From positions 13,704,001 to 13,768,000 of the forward strand of contig NC_088316.1 in assembly GCF_910592395.1 (NCBI RefSeq): 64,000 nucleotides of DNA, written 5' to 3'. This document shows positions 61,901 through 64,000 of the stretch, piece after piece; position 1 is the stretch's first letter; the number at the start of each line of letters is the position of its first letter. The notes under the pieces are model-generated. The model did not search any database, had not been told where the DNA came from, and saw only the letters and a list, made by a program, of their open reading frames with translations. The position numbers and the translations under genes were made by a program. This DNA comes from Lineus longissimus (Eukaryota > Nemertea > Pilidiophora > Heteronemertea > Lineidae).

Positions 61901-63725
61901 AGTGTGAGCATATTCAACGAGCAGTCCCGATAGTTTCACCTTTGCCATTTTCAGGCAATGTTGATGACCATGTGACCTGTTTGGGCTGATGTGTGAAAAC
62001 TTCCTTTAAAATGTTCAGATTTGTGTATTTTCAGGATATTGAGAAGAACGACCACATGCACCAAGCAATCCGTAACACGGAGATGCGGAAGCTACAGGAC
62101 TTGAAGAACGGCAGCATTCCAGAATGGGCTATAACTGATAGGTACGTGTTAGCTAGGCCTAAGGGACATTGGCGGACGTTACTCCAGTGAAAGCCAAAAG
62201 AAGCTTGACATCTACTTAAAGCTTCTCTGCGTGTAAACCCCTCCACCCCTGAGCAGTCTCTCTTCAAAGTTGACTTAGTCTATGCCTTTCACAAGGGAAT
62301 AAGACTCTCCTAAGGAGTTCAAGTTTGGTATGTTGACCTTATTCCCATGCAATCAAATATACTTTCAAATGTGTCCGATTGCAATGGTCTTTCAAAGTTC
62401 TGAGACCTGATCTGTGATGCAGTAGTGTGCCTGTGAGGCTGGGGAAAAAAGTACAAAATGTGGAAATGACGACTTGAAACTGCATGTGAGGCTGAGGTTG
62501 ATAAAAAACAAACAAGAAGGATAAATCTATTCTTCAAATTATTCTAATAGGCCCAGTATCATGTTGCCTTGGAGAAGTTCCTATGGATGGTAAGTTTTGT
62601 GGAATGACTTCCTGTTTGAAAACCTTTTCCTTTTTAACAACGTAAAGAGCTCTTTCATGTCCAAGGAACCTCGTAGGAGTTTTGATTGATGTGATTGTAT
62701 TTTGAAATTCTTGGAGAAGAGAACATATTTTTCATCAGAATTGGTCAAGAAAAGTGTCTTTCACTTGCCCAATATGGAAAAATTGTCAGAATTGAATTCG
62801 TACAGGGCTGCAGTACTACTGTGCGACAGACCTAAAACATGGAATAAAAAACACAGTCTACAGGGCCAGACAGTCCTTTCTATTTGTACTGTCTGACACA
62901 ATTACTGCCCTCATTTAACTTGACTCTAGTTCTTTCTCAAAATTAGCTTGATTTGGTTTTACTTTATGTCAATTGTATCCGCTCCCCTGGAAAGTATTCA
63001 GGTTATCGTGACCTTAAAGAAATATCGGCAGAAATTCCGCACCAATAATTTCACCTAATTTACCGAGTAAATATTAAATGTATGCGGAAAGATAATAGTA
63101 ATCAAATGTTAGATTTTTCTTGACAAGCTAGAAAATGTGTAATGATAACAATAATAGTGAGATATTCACATATTTGTGTAGTCCTTTTATTGTGGTGTTT
63201 GATACTGTCCATAACAGTGGATATCGCTGTGGATTTTTGTTGTGACTAATTATTTCAAAGATATTCCATCAGATTCAGACACCTGTACTTGTCAACATTC
63301 TCAAAGGAAAGCCGCGAATAAAACAAAAAAAGACTGCAAGGCTTTGCTTTACCATGATTTGGGACCTGTGATAGGAGATGAATGGTCTTCTTCTCGTGTG
63401 ATGGGGAAAAGGGCTACCCATCTCAACGTTCCAGTATAAGATAGACCCTGTCTCGATTCCTGATTTTGGCCAAATCCTAGTGCAATGAAGTCCGCTAATC
63501 CTTCTGAAATAAGGGAGTCTATCCTGATTTGCAGAAGTGATCTTCGGCCCAACCTGGCATCTGAGAGATAGCCTTTAAAATTTGCAATGTATGGAACACC
63601 AGAAAAATGTCATTTGGCGACATGAATGAAGATTCTTTGGCTTGTACCTTTCATACATTTCATATTGTATTTCAGGCCAGAGACTGATGAGTTTGACTAT
63701 GAAATGGAAGAGAAGGCCAGACAAG
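19887..63725 (+). CDS. LMO7/LIMCH1-like protein, partial at both ends (18 exons)
   Basis: Joining 18 exons at GT-AG sites gives one continuous frame of about 1,730 codons. Order: C-terminal half of a CH domain (exons 1-3), disordered Ser-rich linker, an NLSSW block typical of LMO7/LIMCH1, three short Arg-rich exons, a long Lys/Pro/Asp-rich region, a PDZ domain (exons 9-10), long disordered Ser/Pro/Glu-rich exons, and charged coiled-coil-like segments. CH domain plus PDZ matches vertebrate LMO7; LIMCH1 keeps the CH and LIM domains but not the PDZ. In vertebrates these proteins bind actin or activate non-muscle myosin and sit at adherens junctions or stress fibres. The start of the CH domain and the expected C-terminal LIM domain lie outside the visible exons. 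The reading frame ends in phase 1 at 63725 and continues. Alternative splicing is likely around 40565-42923 and 62551. Confidence 0.85.
20000..20269. other. Intron 1 (20000-21419), left part
   Basis: The 1.42-kb intron opens with GTAAGT and ends TTTCAG at 21419. Most of it is the foldback element inserted at 20270-21275. Confidence 0.75.
20270..21275. mobile_element. Foldback transposon with long inverted arms
   Basis: The element begins TATGGCAAGCCAAAGCGG and ends with the exact complement CCGCTTTGGCTTGCCATA. It is bordered by TATGCG on both sides (20264-20269 and 21276-21281), a 6-bp target duplication. The left arm is about 20270-20553 and the right arm 20950-21275. They are near-identical as inverted copies, with only a few substitutions over 284 bp, and the right arm has two extra 21-bp units. 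Each arm contains tandem units of the type TTCAACCTTGAATAAAATATG and, nearer the centre, units ending in CACGTGACC. The unique centre (20554-20949) encodes nothing convincing. The high arm identity suggests a young insertion or strong arm homogenisation. Confidence 0.9.
21420..21459 (+). CDS. LMO7-like exon 2: CH domain
   Basis: 40 nt between TTTCAG and GTAAGT. It completes the split Lys codon and encodes SEIELETEKRLRN, matching the family's 'KQEETxRRLKN' stretch. It leaves the frame in phase 0, ready for exon 3. Confidence 0.85.
21460..22352. other. Start of the 17.15-kb intron 2; nothing recognised
   Basis: Intron 2 runs from GTAAGT at 21460 to TTGCAG at 38611. This first part holds a poly-G run (about 21660-21671) and no other recognisable feature. 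Confidence 0.6.
22353..23110. repeat. Minisatellite with 150-bp higher-order units
   Basis: Monomers built on GTCACATCCAG, TCCTAGATGAG and TCTAATCTGGTCC recur throughout. From about 22711 they become regular: CCAGTTCTAATCTGGTCC-type starts at about 22711, 22788, 22862, 22938 and 23012. Variants alternate (CCCAGATACGACAATGAC against CCAAGATAAGACAATGCC), giving a dimer period of about 150 bp. The left third is more degenerate. Open frames on either strand here are by-products of the repeat. Confidence 0.85.
23111..25266. other. Intron 2 sequence; nothing recognised
   Basis: AT-rich intron sequence. A 92-codon open frame at 24401-24679 opens with a stretch made by a poly-G run and has no recognisable domain, so I do not call it. 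Confidence 0.5.
25267..25428 (+). mobile_element. Interspersed MITE-like repeat, copy b
   Basis: It opens ACAGTGGAACCTCCCTTAG and closes TTAGAGAGTTTCTTCTG. It shares the opening with copy a (17163) and the complement of the end of copy c (27498). The interior shows CTCTCTATTAAGGACACTGA, matching copy c in reverse. Confidence 0.65.
25429..27355. other. Intron 2 sequence; nothing recognised
   Basis: AT-rich sequence without a supported gene, RNA or ordered repeat. Confidence 0.5.
27356..27498 (-). mobile_element. Interspersed MITE-like repeat, copy c
   Basis: Read on the minus strand it opens TACAGTGGAACCTCGCTAAA, continues with ATTAAGGACACTGCATTTGG and ends with GACAGCATTTGTCAGTCC, then AAAGGGTGTCAAC. 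This combines features of copies a and b and confirms one repeat family. Confidence 0.65.
27499..30428. other. Intron 2 sequence; one unassigned minus-strand ORF
   Basis: No gene is supported. A minus-strand frame of 121 codons from ATG at 28971 to 28606 reads plausibly (MAYDNADMWSVYIGIY at the start) but has no motif that I recognise and no clear splice partners. A short imperfect direct repeat (ATGACCCCTGGTCTAGCATC and ATGACCCCTCCTCTGGAATC) lies at about 28304-28400. Confidence 0.4.
30429..31050. repeat. Five degenerate copies of a 135-150-bp repeat
   Basis: A TAACCATCTTGCTATC-like start recurs at about 30429, 30564, 30709, 30843 and 30993. It is followed by a short internal inverted piece (CTTGCT...AGCAAGG) and GTATC..GTACCAGGACAT. 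Units are diverged, so this is an old minisatellite-like array in intron 2. Confidence 0.7.
31051..36064. other. Intron 2 sequence; nothing recognised
   Basis: Five kilobases of AT-rich sequence. Several open frames of 60-110 codons exist on both strands (for example 33368-33703), but none has a domain, codon bias or splice context that I could support. Confidence 0.5.
36065..36888. repeat. Minisatellite: 8 x 52-bp units plus 6 x 62-66-bp units
   Basis: GTAAACATGTTAGGTGCTTC marks unit starts at 36067, 36119, 36171, 36223, 36275, 36327, 36379 and 36431, exactly 52 bp apart and nearly identical. From 36483 the unit lengthens to 62-66 bp by replacing GACAGC with GATGGGCATACTGGCAGC-like text (starts 36483, 36548, 36613, 36675, 36741 and 36806). 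Within this second part a super-unit of about 193 bp is visible (36548 and 36741). Confidence 0.95.
36889..38611. other. End of intron 2; nothing recognised
   Basis: AT-rich sequence ending in a pyrimidine-rich acceptor (TTCTCTTCTGATCGTTGCAG). Confidence 0.6.
38612..39370 (+). CDS. LMO7-like exon 3: end of CH domain and Ser-rich linker
   Basis: 759 nt, phase 0 to 0, donor GTAAGT at 39371. The first 30 or so residues (VAVTAYWLGKSVEEFYNGPQ, then LDYTAFTGL) finish the CH domain and match the family's 'VLITLYWLGRKAQ..YYNGPxLNLKAF'. The rest is low-complexity, rich in Ser, Asn, Asp and His, with a DSLDTPSIGSHSRQSSGS stretch of likely phosphosites and a basic/Gln segment (QLDQVKEIKKKQQH) ending EGEDWQD. 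The frame stays open 49 codons past the donor, but that extension has no family match. Confidence 0.85.
39371..39762. other. Intron 3
   Basis: 392 bp, GTAAGT to CCCAAAG. Nothing else recognised. Confidence 0.8.
39763..39893 (+). CDS. LMO7-like exon 4: 'NLSSW' family block
   Basis: 131 nt, phase 0 to 2. It encodes NLSSWRSKRLTKSSSYHRSG, then an acidic run (LDDDDDDEGTG) and RPVKTYKDIVEE plus a split Arg codon. The block resembles the conserved 'NLDxWKSRRRSxSQ' region of LMO7/LIMCH1 proteins. Acceptor TTTTCCCAAAG, donor AAG/GTATGA. Confidence 0.8.
39894..40564. other. Intron 4
   Basis: 671 bp, GTATGA to GCATTTCAG. No other feature seen. Confidence 0.8.
40565..40633 (+). CDS. LMO7-like exon 5: Arg-rich cassette exon A
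   Basis: 69 nt, a multiple of three, phase 2 in and out. It encodes (R)KGRRASLCFYPTDDDELDF plus DSI and a split Arg. RRAS is a basophilic-kinase consensus (R-R-x-S). The sequence closely resembles the start of exon 7 (RKGRKTSLNFYPIEDDDF), so the two derive from one ancestral exon. The donor (CG/GTAAAA) lacks the +5 G, which would favour optional inclusion. Confidence 0.8.
40634..42845. other. Intron 5, with a 29-bp triplicate and a possible SINE remnant
   Basis: 2.2 kb. At about 40695-40785 TCATACAAGGTCTGAGCTCA-type units of 29 bp occur three times in tandem. At 42538 GGTTCGACTCC matches a polymerase III B box and is followed by CAATATTGCATGG-like text, suggesting a decayed tRNA-derived SINE, but no good A box is present. 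Nothing else recognised. Confidence 0.55.
42846..42923 (+). CDS. LMO7-like exon 6: Arg-rich cassette exon B
   Basis: 78 nt, a multiple of three, phase 2 in and out. It encodes (R)NQRRASLSHHPGSQTGDG, then SSLLSQQ and a split Arg. It shares R-x-x-R-R-A-S-L with exon 5 at the same place after the splice. The donor (GCG/GTAATT) is weak at +5, as in exon 5. Skipping it would leave the frame intact. Confidence 0.75.
42924..44907. other. Intron 6, with a degenerate minisatellite
   Basis: 2 kb. Between about 44160 and 44470 a short motif (TTTACAGTTTTGTCCATTGC and variants such as CATTGCAACCAACACTGCA) repeats about seven times at irregular 35-60-bp spacing, mirrored by three overlapping open frames that are not genes. 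Nothing else recognised. Confidence 0.65.
44908..45061 (+). CDS. LMO7-like exon 7: Arg-rich exon C with acidic tail
   Basis: 154 nt, phase 2 to 0. It encodes (R)KGRKTSLNFYPIEDDDF, then SKLTPAKSESKTTSD, an acidic run and RSPAYVPPKPGQ. The first half is homologous to exon 5; R-K-T-S is again a basophilic-kinase type site. The proline-rich end (VPPKPG) could bind SH3-like domains. Donor CAG/GTGCGT. Confidence 0.8.
45298..46323 (+). CDS. LMO7-like exon 8: long disordered Lys/Pro/Asp-rich region
   Basis: 1026 nt, 342 codons, phase 0 to 0, acceptor CTTTCAG, donor GTAAGT at 46324. It opens with another R-K-T-S motif (RKTSFISEPIGEEEIAPWAI). The middle is low-complexity: KKPDNKKPDNKKPDNNK near residue 100, then KDSKDIKNSKDTK-type repeats. 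Later come a basic patch (ARKPGRRTAPAAMPSRRHG), an acidic Ser cluster (SSSSDESSDSDSEEAKD, CK2-like), GRRRKISAP and RERRSSIGE (further R-x-x-S sites), ending HPNRHW. Almost certainly disordered. The previous intron is 236 bp. Confidence 0.8.
46324..47628. other. Intron 8
   Basis: 1.3 kb, GTAAGT to AATTTCAG. The exon 8 frame stays open 43 codons into it before a stop. Nothing else recognised. Confidence 0.75.
47629..47749 (+). CDS. LMO7-like exon 9: PDZ domain, first half
   Basis: 121 nt, phase 0 to 1. It encodes KADDIDVTITQEPNNPNGFG, then ISIKGGKDQLCPIIVDRIAP. NGFGISIKGG is the PDZ carboxylate-binding loop (GLGF type) and first strands, and PIIVDRIAPG is the next strand leading to the conserved turn. 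A PDZ at this place is a mark of LMO7 rather than LIMCH1. Confidence 0.9.
47750..48737. other. Intron 9
   Basis: 988 bp with a 14-base poly-G run at about 48230. No other feature recognised. Confidence 0.75.
48738..48899 (+). CDS. LMO7-like exon 10: PDZ domain, second half
   Basis: 162 nt, phase 1 to 1. It encodes (G)SAASMCNVCEGDEIVYVNDT, then CAEDQFRGSVMLVINQA and NKKGHLEMKLRRYENK. The G-D-E-I-V-Y-V-N stretch, the helix around RGSVMLVINQA and the last strand LEMKLRR complete a full-length PDZ fold of about 90 residues. The residue opening the peptide-binding helix lies in the AEDQFRGS region, so the ligand class is not obvious. Confidence 0.9.
48900..53503. other. Intron 10; small repeats, no gene
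   Basis: 4.6 kb. Near 48970-49110 a roughly 30-35-bp motif (CTTTCATATCAGAATTG) recurs four times in degenerate form, and at about 49585-49645 a 34-bp motif (AGTCAAGAGTCCCATCT) is doubled. AATAAA hexamers occur (for example 51293, 52591), but I see no terminal exon. Open frames at 50904-51296 on both strands are not supported. Confidence 0.5.
53504..53805 (+). CDS. LMO7-like exon 11: phosphosite-rich disordered segment
   Basis: 302 nt, phase 1 to 0. It encodes KTRVKLSDPGYKRNSLSF, GIRRKSTGSERLTGG, DIPITESEELNEPVTTPP and QRRASLQSSVAKKPFE, ending DIPQDV. K-R-N-S, R-R-K-S and Q-R-R-A-S-L repeat the R-x-x-S theme of exons 5-8; the last is near-identical to exons 5 and 6. The donor is taken as GTG/GTAGGT because it alone keeps the frame; the nearby GTAATT would bring a stop. 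Confidence 0.8.
53806..54721. other. Intron 11, containing a SINE
   Basis: 916 bp ending TTTCTATTCAG. The SINE at 53939-54121 is listed separately. The remainder shows nothing recognised. Confidence 0.75.
53939..54121 (-). mobile_element. tRNA-derived SINE, minus strand
   Basis: On the minus strand it opens GTTGTGGTGTAGTGGGTGGG, an A-box-like start, with B box GGTTTGATCC (54072-54063) at tRNA spacing. The body contains TTACTTGCCTCTCTGCACCC and CAGGTGTATAAATTGGTACC. The head does not form a proper tRNA. It is compact, about 180 bp, and lies antisense in the LMO7-like gene. Confidence 0.75.
54722..55051 (+). CDS. LMO7-like exon 12: acidic, Glu-rich helical segment
   Basis: 330 nt, 110 codons, phase 0 to 0. 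It begins DDDDDIFEELIKPEEAAPEP, continues with Pro/Glu repeats, FKKMPSIVDAQEKLRREKAS and DLDDYNSEDERLEQEIMD, and has a Glu-rich heptad-like run (RLEAEAEEEERQTHEMES) that could form a single helix or coiled coil. It ends GREDKSR at donor GTAAGA. Confidence 0.8.
55312..56377 (+). CDS. LMO7-like exon 13: long disordered Ser/Pro region
   Basis: 1066 nt, 355 codons, phase 0 to 1, acceptor ATATTTCAG after a 260-bp intron. Disordered: LKQTSPMIQTMEKK, SDSDSTSLPGTPRKSS (several proline-directed and basophilic sites), a Glu/Arg run (RREESSERSERSDEKP), PAPAPSPKLPKVSPRTSSP, then two related KPKPYGGYVE / KPKPYTGFTSE units and a PKPRPFVPQHGG stretch. YAFLEKFASEDTTDSK and PSYLDKYVKEIDQ are short segments with helical character and may be binding motifs. 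I know no enzymatic domain like this. Confidence 0.8.
56378..57213. other. Intron 13
   Basis: 836 bp ending GATTTCAG. The last 196 bp are open in the frame of exon 14, but they encode a hydrophobic run unlike the surrounding protein, so I treat them as intron. Confidence 0.7.
57214..57767 (+). CDS. LMO7-like exon 14: 'LPWEK' block and start of charged helix
   Basis: 554 nt, phase 1 to 0. It encodes PPLDMSFGSGKDEEKLWEK, PKQKKLPWEKSEIRKFGS, disordered Ser-rich text with PPWRAQSPARQERERE and APRRDSDSLPSDYS, and at the end a strongly charged helix (SKLEEEKRKREDWRREQE). The charged end resembles the E/K/R/Q-rich region that precedes the LIM domain in LMO7 proteins. Donor CAG/GTGAGT. Confidence 0.8.
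57768..58146. other. Intron 14
   Basis: 379 bp, including a doubled CTATATAGGCCCTACA at about 57899-57929. Nothing else recognised. Confidence 0.75.
58147..58209 (+). CDS. LMO7-like exon 15
   Basis: 63 nt, phase 0 to 0, TTTCAG to GTAAGA. It encodes ELFAKGQRLREGNSLEEINP and Gln, continuing the charged helix of exon 14. It is symmetric and may be skipped without a frameshift. Confidence 0.75.
58210..59631. other. Intron 15; nothing recognised
   Basis: 1.4 kb. A short imperfect inverted piece lies at about 59255-59320 (ACACCTGGTATC...GACCAGGTGTATC). No gene is supported. Confidence 0.6.
59632..59697 (+). CDS. LMO7-like exon 16
   Basis: 66 nt, phase 0 to 0, TTCCACGCAG to GTAAGT. It encodes TLPMENGHVEVTSPGAKTLT, then Pro-Arg. 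It is symmetric and without a recognised motif. The call rests on the clean splice sites and frame fit, so it is less certain than its neighbours. Confidence 0.6.
59698..62034. other. Intron 16; contains an IR3 nuclear-receptor-type site
   Basis: 2.3 kb of AT-rich sequence. The only specific signal is the palindrome at 60764-60778, listed separately. An open frame at 61616-61849 shows no domain. Confidence 0.55.
60764..60794. promoter_or_regulatory. Perfect AGGTCAnnnTGACCT palindrome plus near copy
   Basis: 60764-60778 reads AGGTCA GTG TGACCT, the exact consensus for steroid-receptor/ER-type IR3 binding. Sixteen bases on, at 60780-60794, AGATCA GTG TGACCT repeats it with one mismatch. Both are intronic. 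Whether a receptor binds here is inference. Confidence 0.45.
62035..62141 (+). CDS. LMO7-like exon 17
   Basis: 107 nt, phase 0 to 2, TTTTCAG to GTACGT. It encodes DIEKNDHMHQAIRNTEMRKL, then QDLKNGSIPEWAITD and a split Arg. The first part is likely helical. I recognise no named domain, but the composition continues that of the previous exons. Confidence 0.75.
62142..63675. other. Intron 17, containing a possible microexon
   Basis: 1.5 kb, GTACGT to TATTTCAG. The candidate 39-nt exon at 62551-62589 is listed separately. Nothing else recognised. Confidence 0.7.
62551..62589 (+). CDS. Candidate optional 39-nt microexon of the LMO7-like gene
   Basis: It is flanked by TTCTAATAG and a consensus donor ATG/GTAAGT. 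It is exactly 13 codons long, phase 2 in and out, so it fits between exons 17 and 18 without a stop, giving (R)PSIMLPWRSSYG plus a split Trp codon. Frame compatibility with a consensus donor is suggestive, but the acceptor tract is weak and a chance fit cannot be excluded. Confidence 0.4.
63676..63725 (+). CDS. LMO7-like exon 18, last visible
   Basis: 50 nt, phase 2 to 1, TATTTCAG to GTAAAC. It completes Arg and encodes PETDEFDYEMEEKARQ plus one base of the next codon. Acidic and helical. The gene continues past the window; the LIM domain expected at the C-terminus is not here. Confidence 0.75.
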
Positions 63726-64000
63726 GTAAACACAGATCATCAAATAGGATGTGTTTCCATCTAAGATAAATCTTGATTTTCGTCTCATCCAAGAATGATA
63801 GCTGTACATATCACTAAACGAATCATTGCATGAAGTGCACCTTACAATCACTTCACTAACCCCTGCATGGTCGTCACCAAAGCTATAAAATTTAATCTAC
63901 TGTACAGATAATGTTGCTTTGAAGAAATGTTTGAATGTTTGTGAAAAGAATATAGGGTAGCTGATTGGAAAATATGCCTACGAATCAGCTCATTGTGGGT
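63726..64000. other. Start of intron 18, cut by the window end
   Basis: Opens GTAAAC. No feature recognised. Confidence 0.7.

Overview
This window comes from the nuclear genome of an invertebrate animal. There are spliced genes with GT-AG introns, intronless class A GPCRs in tandem, tRNA-derived SINEs, terminal-inverted-repeat elements and several minisatellites. I see no operon-like packing or ribosome-binding sites. The main gene keeps a calponin-homology (CH) domain and a PDZ domain, as expected of a single pre-vertebrate LMO7/LIMCH1 gene. The repeat content resembles that of marine invertebrates (lophotrochozoan, ambulacrarian or cephalochordate), but the sequence alone does not identify the phylum.

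Layout. 1-1,964: short direct repeats around a roughly 400-bp terminal-inverted-repeat element. 1,965-15,405: a tandem array of four duplicated units, each with one intronless 331-aa rhodopsin-family GPCR on the minus strand. Coding regions are at 3251-4246, 7084-8079, 9817-10812 and 12567-13562. The four receptors are near-identical in the membrane core and differ mostly in the extracellular loops. The non-coding parts show shared deletions and duplications that give conflicting copy relationships. 15,406-19,886: non-coding, with a 109-bp hairpin, a MITE-like repeat and a tRNA-derived SINE. 19,887 to the window end: one large plus-strand gene, the LMO7/LIMCH1 orthologue. I could place 18 exons in a single continuous frame (about 1,730 codons) plus one optional 39-nt microexon.

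The LMO7-like gene. The first visible exons encode only the C-terminal half of the CH domain, so the gene starts upstream. I could not find the N-terminal CH exons between the GPCR array and 19,887. They may lie before the array, which would then be nested antisense inside an intron. Next come an LMO7/LIMCH1-type 'NLxxW' block, a run of short exons each carrying an Arg-rich R-x-x-S/T motif, a long disordered Lys/Pro-rich exon, a two-exon PDZ domain and long Ser/Pro/Glu-rich disordered exons. The last exons encode charged, probably coiled-coil segments. The C-terminal LIM domain expected of the family is not in the window. Family knowledge places such proteins at adherens junctions and actomyosin bundles.

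Most notable signals: (i) homologous, symmetric phase-2 exons at 40565, 42846 and 44908, which look like duplicated phosphorylation cassettes; (ii) a 1-kb foldback element (20270-21275) with arms of 284 and 326 bp, a perfect 6-bp target duplication and internal repeats carrying CACGTG sites; (iii) the mosaic GPCR array; (iv) a perfect estrogen-response-element-type IR3 palindrome in an intron at 60764-60778, with a one-mismatch copy 16 bp on; (v) minisatellites with higher-order structure at 22.4-23.1 kb and 36.07-36.89 kb.
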